A DNA stretch of 64,000 nucleotides from Glaciimonas sp. PAMC28666. GTDB taxonomy: Bacteria > Pseudomonadota > Gammaproteobacteria > Burkholderiales > Burkholderiaceae_D. The position numbers were made by a program, and so were the translations under genes. Within the stretch, counting starts at the first letter, position 1, and each line of letters opens with the position of its first letter. Of the stretch, positions 46,604 to 56,275 are shown one piece after another. The stretch spans positions 2,790,001 to 2,854,000 of the forward strand of contig NZ_CP070304.1 of the NCBI RefSeq assembly GCF_016917355.1. Reading direction: 5' to 3'. Under the pieces are notes generated by a model that saw only the letters and a program-made list of their open reading frames with translations, was not told the origin of the DNA and did no database searches.

Positions 46604-48139
46604 TTACGGATAAAATAAATAAACGCGATATCCGGATGCTTTTAACTGTAATAGCTCAAATGTTAATTTCACCGGACGCTCGGTGTTTCGATGAAAACCC
46701 TCTGCCGGATCGGTCGGGGCCGTCAGATAGTCGCCAGGTGCAAATACACGCCGTGCGACCGTTTTGTCGCTGGCGTCGTTCAAAGTGAGTTCAATTGACG
46801 GCCACGCCTGCACAGTGCTGCTGCGATTGCGCATCAGTAATGTCAAGGCATAGAGATTGCGGTCCGGCGCCATCAATTGCAGTTCATTGGATTCGATCGA
46901 TAAATCATCGATATGCATCGGTAAATTTAGCTGGCATCCGAGTTTGCCGCAGACGCCCTGTAACACAGGCTTAAGAGGAGGAAAACTGGCCGCTAATTGA
47001 TCCCGGTAGTGATACCCAATTTGCCCAATCAGGGCGAAGGCAAGAATGATGCTCCCGATCCACATGCCGGTCCGAACAACACCCCCAACACGTTGTTTAC
47101 GCTTGGCTTGTTGCATAAATCGTGGTTCTGTCAGGACGTCCTGCTGTCCCAGGTCGGCCTGATGCAGACTTTCAGGATTAACTTGCTCGCTGCTGCCGTT
47201 CAAGGTGACGTCGGCCCTGCTCGTAGTCGTCAACTCTGCTGAGGTTTTCTTCTTCCCATTCCACTGCCGATTTTGAAGCTCATCGATCAGTCGATCCAGC
47301 TCTTCGTCCTCTGCGCTATCCAAATTATCCGACATGAATACATTGTCAGCGTACAGCGTGTTTCCTGATGCAACCTGAAAAAGTGTCATGCGCTGGAGCG
47401 GATCATCCTCGCCTTGTGGACGGGGAAGTTCGTTATCCTGGGATTCATTGCTAGTGCTACGATGCCAGACATCAGGCGACTTTTCGACGCTATTTTCGGC
47501 AATTAGAGGCTGATTTGAAATTTTGGCGGCAGCATTGGGTGTTTGGTACGGTGGCGTTGGGGGAACCTCACCCGGCCTCAGCCGAGCAAACGATGGCTGA
47601 ACTGGCTGAACTGCCTGCTGTGCTGACTCTCTTGAACTTGCTTCTGCCATCCCGACCCCAACAGGCGTAAGAGGTGGAGAATGAGTTGGCGCAGAAATGG
47701 TCGATAGAGCATCATTGCGCGATGACGACGGTGGCGCTGAGTCCGCTAAGGGTAAATTCTGGGGCGTTTCGTTCCGACGCTCGAGCGCGCCAAACCACTT
47801 ATTCGCGACAGGAGCAGGGTTGGTGGTTTTGGTCGGCGTAATTGCGGGTGGAACGGATGACGAAGATGCGGCAGTCGAAGCTGCGGCAGTCGAATATTCT
47901 GCAACAGGCGGTACTGCATGGTAAGCGGGCGACGCTTGAGAATGATCTCTTTCATCCTTTGCCACGATAGGGCCAGGGGTATCCGCCGCCGCCGGATGGT
48001 CCGGCCGCACCAAATGTTCAATACCATTGAACACTTCACGGCAAGATCCGCAACGGACCAGGCCCGCACGCAATTTCAATTGGTCGTTAGCGACCCGAAA
48101 CGTGGTTAGACAATGGGGGCATTGTGTCGCCAGCGCCAT
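46604..48139 (-). CDS. Zinc-ribbon and DUF3426 membrane protein
   Basis: This 511-residue protein is of unknown function. It begins with an MJ0042-type zinc ribbon, TQCPHCLTTFRVANDQLKLRAGLVRCGSCREVF (positions 5-38, Cys pairs CPHC and CGSC). A long low-complexity Pro/Ser/Ala linker follows to about residue 330, then one membrane helix (about 353-373, TGMWIGSIILAFALIGQIGY) and a C-terminal DUF3426 domain. It lies 2 bp downstream of prmA and is co-transcribed. The linker length is probably variable between species. Confidence 0.85.
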   Translation of the reverse strand: MALATQCPHCLTTFRVANDQLKLRAGLVRCGSCREVFNGIEHLVRPDHPAAADTPGPIVAKDERDHSQASPAYHAVPPVAEYSTAAASTAASSSSVPPAITPTKTTNPAPVANKWFGALERRNETPQNLPLADSAPPSSSRNDALSTISAPTHSPPLTPVGVGMAEASSRESAQQAVQPVQPSFARLRPGEVPPTPPYQTPNAAAKISNQPLIAENSVEKSPDVWHRSTSNESQDNELPRPQGEDDPLQRMTLFQVASGNTLYADNVFMSDNLDSAEDEELDRLIDELQNRQWNGKKKTSAELTTTSRADVTLNGSSEQVNPESLHQADLGQQDVLTEPRFMQQAKRKQRVGGVVRTGMWIGSIILAFALIGQIGYHYRDQLAASFPPLKPVLQGVCGKLGCQLNLPMHIDDLSIESNELQLMAPDRNLYALTLLMRNRSSTVQAWPSIELTLNDASDKTVARRVFAPGDYLTAPTDPAEGFHRNTERPVKLTFELLQLKASGYRVYLFYP

Positions 48140-48141
48140 AA

Positions 48142-49077
48142 TTATCTATGCAATCCAGCCGACTTGCTCGGCAAACATCCTGACAATGCAACCCAGCCGT
48201 CCTGCTCGCGCCATACCGTCAGTTTGATCCAGGGCGCATAAGCCGCAATGACATCTTGCGCCTGATCTGCCAGGACCCCTGACAACGTAAGGCTGCCGCC
48301 AGATGCTACGCGCGCGCACAACATCGAAGACATCAGTTTTAATGGACCGGATAAAATATTAGCAACGACGATGTCATAGGTATCCGACCCTGATTGTTTG
48401 ACGAAATCATCAGGCAGATAATAATCAATCTGGCAATGGTTGCGGGTGCTATTGTCGCTCGCCGAGACGATCGCTTGTGGATCGATATCGACGCCGATCA
48501 CGCTGGTTGCACCGAGTTTTTTTGCCACCATCGCTAAAATACCGGAGCCGCATCCATAATCTAGAACCGTTTCGACGGTATGTTCACCCAGATGGGCTTC
48601 CAGCCATTCCATGCACAAACGTGTAGTTGGATGGCTACCAGTCCCGAAAGCCAGTCCAGGATCAAGTTCCAGAATCAGACCATTGGCGTCGGGCGCATCG
48701 TGCCAGCTAGGCACCACCCAAATATTTTTACCGATATGGATCGGCGCAAATTGCGACTGGGTTAACCGCACCCAATCTTGTTCTCCGACTGAGCGCAGCG
48801 TGTATGCAGGCGCTGCTGGCAAGCCGCAAGCCAAGGCTGCGACTGCAACGATTGCAGCGTGATCAACGTCAACGTCACTTAACGCAACAACCCGACTGCG
48901 TTCCCACGCAGCCTCCTCCGGCTCCATACCTGGTTCACCGAATAAAGGTTGTTCGGCGGCCGTGCCTTCGTCCGCATCTTCGACCGAGACCGATAGCGCG
49001 CCAGCTTCCATCAATGCGTCTGACAACGCTTCAGCGTGGCTGCGCGCAACTTCTATAACAATTTCGGTCCAGCTCAT
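48142..49077 (-). CDS. prmA: Ribosomal protein L11 methyltransferase
   Basis: Trimethylates ribosomal protein L11 using S-adenosylmethionine. The class I methyltransferase motif I is [20 protein letters not shown], with upstream [25 protein letters not shown], which is the family's signature. Motif [14 protein letters not shown], is present. At 311 aa it is normal. It lies 8 bp downstream of accC and 2 bp upstream of the DUF3426 gene. Confidence 0.96.
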   Translation of the reverse strand: MSWTEIVIEVARSHAEALSDALMEAGALSVSVEDADEGTAAEQPLFGEPGMEPEEAAWERSRVVALSDVDVDHAAIVAVAALACGLPAAPAYTLRSVGEQDWVRLTQSQFAPIHIGKNIWVVPSWHDAPDANGLILELDPGLAFGTGSHPTTRLCMEWLEAHLGEHTVETVLDYGCGSGILAMVAKKLGATSVIGVDIDPQAIVSASDNSTRNHCQIDYYLPDDFVKQSGSDTYDIVVANILSGPLKLMSSMLCARVASGGSLTLSGVLADQAQDVIAAYAPWIKLTVWREQDGWVALSGCLPSKSAGLHR

Positions 49078-49085
49078 GTGCAGCC

Positions 49086-50456
49086 TTACTTCTTTTCAGG
49101 TTTAGGAACGTCTGGTCGTTCGGCCAGTTTATGTTCCAGATAATGGATGTTGGTTCCGCCTTCGATAAAGCGGGCGTCTATCATTAGTTCACGATGTAAC
49201 GGAATGTTGGTGCTGATACCTTCAACGACCATTTCCGACAGCGCGATCTGCATACGTTTGATTGCTTGTTCGCGGGTAGTGCCGTACGAAATGACTTTGC
49301 CGATCATTGAATCGTAGTGCGGTGGCACGTAATAACCCGCGTAGGCATGTGAGTCGACCCGAATGCCTGGACCGCCAGGTACATGCCAGGTGAGGATTTT
49401 ACCCGGCGATGGCGTAAATTTAAACGCATCTTCGGCGTTGATACGACATTCTATCGAATGGCCGGTCAGATGGATATCGCGTTGGCGATAACGTAATTTT
49501 TCGCCCGCGGCGATATGAATCTGCTCCTGCACAATGTCGACCCCGGTGATCATTTCGGTGATCGGATGTTCAACTTGCACACGGGTGTTCATCTCAATAA
49601 AATAAAACTCACCGTTTTCATACAAGAATTCAAATGTTCCAGCCCCGCGATAATCCATTTTGCGGCAAGCTTCCGCGCAACGATCACCAATTTTTTCAAC
49701 GATCTTGCGCGGAATACCGGGTGCCGGTGCTTCTTCAATCACTTTTTGATGACGACGTTGCATGGAGCAATCACGTTCACCCAGCCAAATAGCGTTTTTA
49801 TATTGATCAGCTAAAATCTGAATTTCCACGTGACGCGGATTTTCCAGATATTTTTCCATGTAGACTTCTGGATTGCCGAATGCTATGCCAGCTTCGGTTT
49901 TCGTCATGGTCACGGCATTTGCTAATGCCGCTTCGGTGTGCACCACGCGCATTCCGCGTCCACCACCACCACCTGAGGCTTTAATGATGACCGGATAGCC
50001 GACCTTGCGGGCGATCTTGATGACCTCTTTCGGATCGTCCGGTAGTGCGCCTTCTGAACCGGGAACGCACGGCACGCCAGCACGTATCATTGCTTGTTTG
50101 GCTGATACTTTATCGCCCATCAAGCGGATATTCGCCGGGCGCGGCCCAATAAAAACAAACCCCGATTGTTCCACGCGCTCGGCAAAGTCGGCATTTTCCG
50201 AGAGGAAACCGTAGCCAGGATGAATCGCTTCCGCGTCGGTGACCTCAGCCGCGCTGATAATTGCGGGCATGTTTAAATAACTCAGGCTTGATGGAGCAGG
50301 GCCGATACAGACGGACTCATCCGCCAGTTTGACATATTTGGCGTCGCGGTCAGCTTCTGAGTGGACCACTACGGTTTTGATGCCCATTTCACGACATGCG
50401 CGTTGTATGCGCAGGGCAATTTCGCCGCGATTGGCGATGAGAATTTTTTCAAACAT
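49086..50456 (-). CDS. accC: Biotin carboxylase subunit of acetyl-CoA carboxylase
   Basis: ATP-grasp enzyme that carboxylates biotin on AccB, the first step of fatty acid synthesis. It begins [23 protein letters not shown] and contains the ATP-grasp glycine loop [14 protein letters not shown], the active-site [20 protein letters not shown] and the biotin carboxylase C-terminal domain. At 456 aa the length is usual. accB lies upstream after 192 bp. Confidence 0.98.
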   Translation of the reverse strand: MFEKILIANRGEIALRIQRACREMGIKTVVVHSEADRDAKYVKLADESVCIGPAPSSLSYLNMPAIISAAEVTDAEAIHPGYGFLSENADFAERVEQSGFVFIGPRPANIRLMGDKVSAKQAMIRAGVPCVPGSEGALPDDPKEVIKIARKVGYPVIIKASGGGGGRGMRVVHTEAALANAVTMTKTEAGIAFGNPEVYMEKYLENPRHVEIQILADQYKNAIWLGERDCSMQRRHQKVIEEAPAPGIPRKIVEKIGDRCAEACRKMDYRGAGTFEFLYENGEFYFIEMNTRVQVEHPITEMITGVDIVQEQIHIAAGEKLRYRQRDIHLTGHSIECRINAEDAFKFTPSPGKILTWHVPGGPGIRVDSHAYAGYYVPPHYDSMIGKVISYGTTREQAIKRMQIALSEMVVEGISTNIPLHRELMIDARFIEGGTNIHYLEHKLAERPDVPKPEKK

Positions 50457-50648
50457 AGTAAATGGTATTCCGTGGCTAATATTTCAGCGTAAGTTCGAGT
50501 GATATCAAGCGTTCGGGTGGCAGATGAAGACGACGCGTTACGAGGCTATCGGATCATCCGGCTAGCTGCGCCGGAATCGTCCCGGATGCTCCGTAAGTTA
50601 ATTCGGCGCGCCAGAATAAGCTCCCCTGGTGAGAATTGGTCGACGAAA

Positions 50649-51095
50649 TTAACCGATAATAAATAAGGGTTGCCCAAATTCGACCGGTTGGCCATTTTCC
50701 ACCAGAATCTTCTTCACTACGCCCGTGGCGTCAGCTTCAATCTCATTAAGCAACTTCATTGCCTCAATAATGCACAACGTTTCGCCTTCCTTAATCTGCG
50801 AGCCGACTTCTACGAATACCGCCGCGCCTGGCGCTGACGAACGATAGAATGTGCCGACCATCGGAGACTTAACGATGTGACCCTCTGGTACTGCGGGCGC
50901 TTCAACCGGTGCGCTGACCGGCGCTGCCATTTGAGGCTGGTAGGCTTGTTGCGCAACTTGCTGCGGCATCATGACAACCTGATTGTGCGATGACTTAACA
51001 ATGCGCACCTTGCTTTCACCTTCAGTGACTTCCAGCTCTTCAATGTCCGATTCAGCGACCAGGTCGATTAGCGTTTTGAGTTTTCTCAAATCCAT
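50649..51095 (-). CDS. accB: Biotin carboxyl carrier protein
   Basis: Carries the biotin of acetyl-CoA carboxylase (148 aa). The N-terminal half starts [26 protein letters not shown]; a Pro/Ala/Gln-rich linker follows (about 45-75); the C-terminal biotinyl domain has the lysine in [12 protein letters not shown] (EAMKL instead of EAMKM, still normal for the family). aroQ lies 161 bp upstream on the same strand. Confidence 0.96.
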   Translation of the reverse strand: MDLRKLKTLIDLVAESDIEELEVTEGESKVRIVKSSHNQVVMMPQQVAQQAYQPQMAAPVSAPVEAPAVPEGHIVKSPMVGTFYRSSAPGAAVFVEVGSQIKEGETLCIIEAMKLLNEIEADATGVVKKILVENGQPVEFGQPLFIIG

Positions 51096-51256
51096 AATGC
51101 AAATCCTTCAGTGTATGTTTAAAAGTGTTAACGAATGAATGTCTGCCATTCTTGTTCTTTAGTAGGCAGATCCAAACGATTGGTACAAGTTAATTGTCAG
51201 GGCTTCCGCAAAATCGCTTGAGCGGCGTGGATGGCGTGTAAGCTTCGGTATTAAGG

Positions 51257-51694
51257 CTAAAGTTGCTTAATTGAAAATGAAATGGCAATGCGGTAACCCT
51301 CTACGCCCAGCCCGCAGATGACGCCAACTGCAATGCCTGAGAGATAAGAATGATGCCTGAATTCTTCTCGCTGGTGAACATTGGAAATATGAAGCTCCAC
51401 AAAGGGTATTGCGACACCAGCCAGCGCATCTCTTAACGCAACGCTGGTGTGTGTTAAGCCGGCCGGATTGATAACGATAGCATCTATCCCCTCCGCTTTA
51501 GCGGCATGAATCCGATCAATCAGCGCACCTTCATGGTTGCTTTGAAAATGCGCAAGACGCACGCCCGCCTCGGCAGCCTGAGCTTGCGCTGCCAGCACGA
51601 CATCCGCTAGCGTTGTTGATCCATACACTTCTGGCTCACGTGTGCCCAGCAAATTCAGGTTCGGGCCATTGAGGAGAAGTAAATTTTTTGCCAT
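51257..51694 (-). CDS. aroQ: Type II 3-dehydroquinate dehydratase
   Basis: Third step of the shikimate pathway (145 aa). Signature: [22 protein letters not shown] at the N-terminus with the catalytic Tyr, and [22 protein letters not shown] with the catalytic His. aroE, which acts next, is at 59.6 kb. It sits at the head of the aroQ-accB-accC-prmA row, a standard betaproteobacterial order. Confidence 0.97.
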   Translation of the reverse strand: MAKNLLLLNGPNLNLLGTREPEVYGSTTLADVVLAAQAQAAEAGVRLAHFQSNHEGALIDRIHAAKAEGIDAIVINPAGLTHTSVALRDALAGVAIPFVELHISNVHQREEFRHHSYLSGIAVGVICGLGVEGYRIAISFSIKQL

Positions 51695-51860
51695 GGAGAT
51701 GGTGCTTCGTTTGACGACGTTGAGCGCATTTTGCCGTTAAATGACTTTAACTGGCAAGCGGAATTTTGTTATCCATCAATTCTGACTTAAGTGGTGCTGT
51801 ATCTTTTTATATTTTGCCGACGCAGAAAGGGCCCTGTTTTGATTCTAAAAATGCAAATTT

Positions 51861-52388
51861 TTATGGTTGTATTAATGATAAATCTTTACGTAACTCATCG
51901 AACTTAATGCTTCCAAGATAACTCTTCTTAACCTGTCCGTCGGCCCCGATCAGCACCGTAAAAGGGAGGCCACCTGCAGCATTCCCAAATTGGCGCAACA
52001 GCGCCGTTCCATCCGTTCCGGCGACATATAAAGGATAAGTGATTTTATATTTGGCTGCGAATTTTGCGATTGCGTCTTGCGAATCAATACCTATGCCAAT
52101 TACATGAATATCTTTTTTTACAAGCTCAGCCCGTAATGCATTCAATTCGGGCATCTCTTCAACGCAAGGTCCGCACCAGGTTGCCCAAAAATTAACAATT
52201 AATGGTTTGCCTTTCCATTGGGATAAAGGCTCTGGTTTACCGGTGGCTTCGGCCATCGATTGGGCGAACAGATTAGCTACGGCGGGTGACTGCGGAGCGG
52301 AAGGCGTTAAACGCTGAAGATTGAAATAGACGCCAATCGCGCAAAATAGAATCGCAATCGGGACATATACCAGTAATTTTTTTTTCAT
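51861..52388 (-). CDS. TlpA-family membrane-anchored thioredoxin
   Basis: This is a thioredoxin-like disulfide reductase (175 aa) with one N-terminal helix (about residues 4-22) that would anchor it on the periplasmic side. The active site is NFWATWCGPCVEEMPEL, with WCGPC near residue 70. The TlpA/ResA-like insertion and cis-Pro region (GGLPFTVLI) follow. It probably reduces periplasmic thiols, such as in cytochrome c maturation or an exported peroxiredoxin. It lies 31 bp downstream of the unknown protein at 52.4 kb. Confidence 0.9.
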   Translation of the reverse strand: MKKKLLVYVPIAILFCAIGVYFNLQRLTPSAPQSPAVANLFAQSMAEATGKPEPLSQWKGKPLIVNFWATWCGPCVEEMPELNALRAELVKKDIHVIGIGIDSQDAIAKFAAKYKITYPLYVAGTDGTALLRQFGNAAGGLPFTVLIGADGQVKKSYLGSIKFDELRKDLSLIQP

Positions 52389-52419
52389 TAGATTTAAGTT
52401 GTCTGAGAAAAAGGGTCAA

Positions 52420-53115
52420 TTATTTGCGGCTTAGTAAGATTGTTTGCTCCTCTAGCAACAAACGCGCCGTAGGCAAATCTGCTCGTTCGCGCCGTCCCGA
52501 AGCTGTTTTTGCCGGTCTGATACTACCCCGTAAGGCGTCAGTTTCATATAGCGTCAAGTGGATTCCCTCATTTTTATAAACAAAATGGAGTATTTCAGCT
52601 GATCGGTTATCCGACTTTCCGCGCGAACCCTTTGCTGTGTGGTAATTGCTCTCCAGATCAGAAACGGAGAATTGCACATTTTTATTCAGTAAGTAAATCT
52701 CTACGTCCTTAGGGCTCTCCACGAACAATTGTAAATGGATGTCGGAGTGTTCACCGGCAGTACCATTGCAGACAGCGCCAGTCAGATAGGGGGAAAAGGG
52801 GGTGAGGTCAGTCATCACTTCGACTGCAATTTTTCTTAAATGCAATAACCTGATGGGCTGCGTTTCAGCGAAAAACAATGTGTTATATAAATGCACTTCC
52901 TCTTCTATCTGACTATTATCGGGCATTAAATCGCTACTAATTCGTTTGTTTCCCAACAATTGTTGCGCCGCTTTAAGCTTGGCAGTGCCGTAATCCGCAC
53001 CGTCTTCTGCGATGAAACGTGCTGCAATAGCGGCAATTTTCGATCTCACTTGATGAGGTTGATCCATGGGTTGATCCATTCGGGATTTTTGGAATGACGT
53101 GACCATTATGGCCAT
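52420..53115 (-). CDS. Unknown protein with a nucleotidyltransferase-like motif
   Basis: I do not recognise this 231-residue protein as a named family. An N-terminal stretch (ARFIAEDGADYGTAKLKAA) looks helical. Around residues 112-132 it reads GAVCNGTAGEHSDIHLQLFVE, which resembles the GS...G...SDIDL core of minimal nucleotidyltransferases, but the second Asp is His. The C-terminal part is basic and low in glycine. Starts at 53115, 53106, 53079 and 53067 are all possible, with no clear ribosome binding site. It sits between tlpA and the divergent mpl gene. If real, the nucleotidyltransferase likeness suggests a degenerate or pseudo-enzyme. Confidence 0.6.
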   Translation of the reverse strand: MAIMVTSFQKSRMDQPMDQPHQVRSKIAAIAARFIAEDGADYGTAKLKAAQQLLGNKRISSDLMPDNSQIEEEVHLYNTLFFAETQPIRLLHLRKIAVEVMTDLTPFSPYLTGAVCNGTAGEHSDIHLQLFVESPKDVEIYLLNKNVQFSVSDLESNYHTAKGSRGKSDNRSAEILHFVYKNEGIHLTLYETDALRGSIRPAKTASGRRERADLPTARLLLEEQTILLSRK

Positions 53116-53286
53116 GACAGTATGATTGCGTGCTGCGCGCCGGTTCGAGCCATTTCGGCCCGCAATGTCTCTGTAAACAGGTAAAGCATAAGCCTAAATG
53201 ATAAATACGCGTTCGACTTTTGCCGACTGCGTGAGTGTGTCAGGTAAAATTCATTATTCTTCTTTTACGAATGTTGACACTTTAGA

Positions 53287-54735
53287 ATGCACATCCATAT
53301 CCTGGGTATTTGCGGCACCTTTATGGGCGGTTTGGCCGTTCTGGCAAAACAAGCTGGACATAAAGTCACCGGCTGCGATGCCAACGTCTATCCTCCAATG
53401 AGTACGCAACTCGAAGCGCAGGGGATACAGTTAATTCAGGGCTTCAGCGCCGAGCAGATTGCCCTGGCACCGGATTTGTTCGTGATAGGAAACGTGGTAT
53501 CGCGTGGCAATCCTTTAATGGAAGAGATTCTCAACCGGGGTTTGCCATATACCTCCGGGCCGCAATGGATCGGTGAGCATATACTCTCCGACAAATGGGT
53601 CCTGGCAGTCGCCGGTACGCACGGTAAAACCACGACCTCGGCTATGCTGGCGTGGATTTTGGAAGATGCTGGCTACAATCCTGGCTTCCTCATTGGCGGA
53701 GTTCCAATGAATTTCGGCATTTCGGCGCGCCTCTCTGGAACCGAAACTGATACATCTGCGTCGCCCTTTTTTGTGATAGAAGCGGACGAATACGATACGG
53801 CGTTCTTCGATAAACGCAGCAAATTCGTTCATTACCGCGCAAAAACTGCGATTTTGAATAATCTGGAATACGATCACGCTGATATTTTTCCCGATCTTGC
53901 GGCTATCGAAACGCAGTTTCACCATTTGGTTCGTACCGTGCCAGGTATAGGCCGTCTGATTGTCAATGCGCGGGAACCCGCTTTGCAACGGGTGTTGGCA
54001 AGAGGCTGTTGGAGCGAAAAGGAAGCATTTGGGATTGCCCAAACGGATCCAGTCAGCGCAGTGCAGCAAGGCTGGTCGTTGACGACGCACGCTGATGGCA
54101 ACTTTGATGTGATTTTCAATGGCGAATACCAGGGACCTGTGGCATGGTCGCTGACTGGCGAGCACAATCGCATGAACGCTCTGGCGGCCATCGCAGCAGC
54201 GCGGCATGTCGGCGTGCCAACGGCGCAGGCGCTTAAGGCATTGGGCCGCTTCAAAAACGTTAAGCGCAGGATGGAATTGCGCGGTATCGTCAATCAGATT
54301 GCCGTCTATGACGATTTTGCGCACCACCCGACCGCGATTAGTACAACTATCGCCGGTTTGCGTAAAAAAATCGGCGATGGAAGGATTTTGGCGGTTTTGG
54401 AACCGCGCTCCAACACAATGAAACTTGGCGCGATGAAAGAGGCGCTGCCTGAAAGTTTAATCGACGCTGATCTGGTGTTTGGATACGGGGTCAAAGGCGA
54501 TGGCAAAGAAGCATTGGGGTGGGGTCTGGCCCAAGCCCTAGCGCCGTTAGGTGAAAAAGCCCAGGCTTTCGATGCGCTAGATCGCCTGGTGGCAGCGGTG
54601 ACGTTAGCCGCCCGCCCGGGCGACCAGATACTGGTGATGAGCAACGGCGGTTTCGGCGGCGTCCATCAAAAAATTCTGGATGGGTTATCAAAACTTTTTG
54701 CCTCTACAGGAGCCCCCACTCTGACGCGATCATGA
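53287..54735 (+). CDS. mpl: UDP-N-acetylmuramate:tripeptide ligase (Mpl)
   Basis: Recycles the cell-wall tripeptide by ligating L-Ala-gamma-D-Glu-meso-DAP to UDP-MurNAc in the cytoplasm. It is a Mur ligase of 482 aa, with ICGTFMGGLAVLAKQ near the start, the ATP-binding VAGTHGKTTTSAML, EADEYDTAFFDKRS, and the C-terminal YDDFAHHPTAI. It starts a plus-strand run with the YqiA-like gene and ubiC. The upstream unknown gene is divergent, with 171 bp between. Confidence 0.96.
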   Translation: MHIHILGICGTFMGGLAVLAKQAGHKVTGCDANVYPPMSTQLEAQGIQLIQGFSAEQIALAPDLFVIGNVVSRGNPLMEEILNRGLPYTSGPQWIGEHILSDKWVLAVAGTHGKTTTSAMLAWILEDAGYNPGFLIGGVPMNFGISARLSGTETDTSASPFFVIEADEYDTAFFDKRSKFVHYRAKTAILNNLEYDHADIFPDLAAIETQFHHLVRTVPGIGRLIVNAREPALQRVLARGCWSEKEAFGIAQTDPVSAVQQGWSLTTHADGNFDVIFNGEYQGPVAWSLTGEHNRMNALAAIAAARHVGVPTAQALKALGRFKNVKRRMELRGIVNQIAVYDDFAHHPTAISTTIAGLRKKIGDGRILAVLEPRSNTMKLGAMKEALPESLIDADLVFGYGVKGDGKEALGWGLAQALAPLGEKAQAFDALDRLVAAVTLAARPGDQILVMSNGGFGGVHQKILDGLSKLFASTGAPTLTRS

Positions 54736-54815
54736 TCCTTGGGTCGTAAGCTATGACTTATACGCGTTAATTTTTGAGCTTTGATTTATGCGCCATTATT
54801 GGTGAACCTTTCTTT

Positions 54816-55409
54816 ATGATTCTTTATTTACATGGTTTTCGCTCGTCTCCTTTGTCCTTTAAGGCGCGTCTGCTGGATGAACGCTTGCGTGCTGTAGGGT
54901 TGGAAGACACGTATGCCTGTCCTCAGCTGCCCGCCTCGCCGCGCGCTGCGGTCCAACTCGCGCAGGCTATTATTGCGGGGCGCGATCCGGCCGACGTGAC
55001 TGTGATTGGATCATCGCTCGGCGGCTTTTACGCCACCTGGCTCGCTGAACTGACCGGGTGCCGCGCAGTATTACTGAATCCTGCGATTAAGCCACCGCGC
55101 GATCTTGAAAAATATGTTGGCATGCACTCGCAGTACCATTCAGATGCGCCCTTCGAATTCAAGCGCGAATATATTGCCGAGCTTGAAGCGTTGGTGACGC
55201 CAAAAATTACCTTGCCGTTACGTTATTTTCTCATCGCAGCCACAGGCGACGAGATTCTCGACTGGCACGAAATGGTAGATCACTATCCGTTGGCGCAACA
55301 AACCGTCATCACCGGGAGCGATCATGGGATTAGCGACTTTGCCCATTATGCTGATGCCGTATTGGCGTTTTGCGGAGTAGACGTTGATCCCGCGTTGGCC
55401 GGTCACTGA
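54816..55409 (+). CDS. YqiA/YcfP-family alpha/beta-fold esterase
   Basis: A 197-residue alpha/beta hydrolase. It has the oxyanion-type LHGFRSSPLSFK start, the nucleophile elbow VIGSSLGGFYATWLAE (catalytic Ser), and a GSDHGISDFAHY region near the C-terminus with the catalytic His. The frame is open from a TTG at 54774; ATG at 54816 matches the family N-terminus, so I use it. Relatives are esterases of uncertain physiological role. Its stop codon overlaps the ubiC start (TGATG), so translation is coupled. Confidence 0.88.
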   Translation: MILYLHGFRSSPLSFKARLLDERLRAVGLEDTYACPQLPASPRAAVQLAQAIIAGRDPADVTVIGSSLGGFYATWLAELTGCRAVLLNPAIKPPRDLEKYVGMHSQYHSDAPFEFKREYIAELEALVTPKITLPLRYFLIAATGDEILDWHEMVDHYPLAQQTVITGSDHGISDFAHYADAVLAFCGVDVDPALAGH

Positions 55410-55975
55410 TGGCGCGAATGTCCAGTTTTGCCAAATGGCATGATCATCCAAACGGCGTCCATCCAACGGCGTTGATGCGCGACTGGTTGACCGATCGCGC
55501 CTCGCTGACTTATAAGTTGATGGAACATTGCACCCAGTTTAGGGTGCAGTGTTTGCATCAGCACCGCGCCCTTTGTCTGGCCGACGAATACGCCGCAATT
55601 TCGTTGCCACAACGCCAATTGGTACAAGAACGAGATGTATTGCTACTCTGCGATGGACGTCCGGTAGTGTTAGGTCACACGGTCCTGTCAATGGCGGCCA
55701 CTACGACTGAGTGGCCATTTTTTGGGACATTGGGCGAGCGTTCTTTAGGCACCACGTTGTTCGGCGATCCGCTCGTGGCGCGTGGGCAATTGCAATTCAG
55801 CCGTTTATATCAGGGCCATCCGCTGGTGCGTCGTATGTGTTCGGCAATCGGCATGACCGCATTTTCTTCGCCGCTGTTTGCGCGACGTTCAACCTTTTGT
55901 CGCAAGGCCGGCATGATGCTGGTGACTGAAGTATTTTTTCCGGAGATTAAACTATTACGAAAGGTCTTGCGCTAG
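55409..55975 (+). CDS. ubiC: Chorismate lyase
   Basis: Removes pyruvate from chorismate to give 4-hydroxybenzoate, the first committed step of ubiquinone synthesis, feeding ubiA at 20 kb. At 188 aa it has normal length; LMRDWLTDRASLTYKL near the start and LGERSLGTTLFGDP and SRLYQGHPL in the second half match the UbiC fold. The start overlaps the preceding stop by 1 bp. A weak terminator follows. Confidence 0.93.
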   Translation: MARMSSFAKWHDHPNGVHPTALMRDWLTDRASLTYKLMEHCTQFRVQCLHQHRALCLADEYAAISLPQRQLVQERDVLLLCDGRPVVLGHTVLSMAATTTEWPFFGTLGERSLGTTLFGDPLVARGQLQFSRLYQGHPLVRRMCSAIGMTAFSSPLFARRSTFCRKAGMMLVTEVFFPEIKLLRKVLR

Positions 55976-55997
55976 CCTCACGGAGGCCGGGTTTTTT
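55975..55997 (+). terminator. Weak terminator after ubiC
   Basis: GCCTC (55975-55979) and GAGGC (55983-55987) form a short stem with loop ACG, followed by CGGG and six T. It starts at the last base of the ubiC stop codon. Confidence 0.6.
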
Positions 55998-56275
55998 GTG
56001 GAACAAGTATTAAATTGGTTTTTTTTCATCGATATTTTTAAACAATGTTGTGTCCTTATGGTTTTCGATCGACAGTCGAGAACGGATTTACGCAAAGCAG
56101 TTTGTCACTTTGTCACTTCGTCCGTATTTGACAATGCCTCGCCAGGTTATACCTGATGGGTGAGCAGTTTTGCGTAAGTTTTATGAAGTAAGCCCTCAAG
56201 ATTAAATGCAGGCGGTATCAACTAGTCGTCAGTTGTCATCACCGTGATACCCAGAATCTATAAGTAAAGTAATCA
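55998..56275 (+). other. ubiC to RNB gene spacer with an 8-bp tandem repeat
   Basis: This 278-bp spacer contains a perfect tandem TTTGTCAC pair at 56101-56116, partly echoed by TTCGTCCG after it. No gene or clear promoter was seen. Confidence 0.4.
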
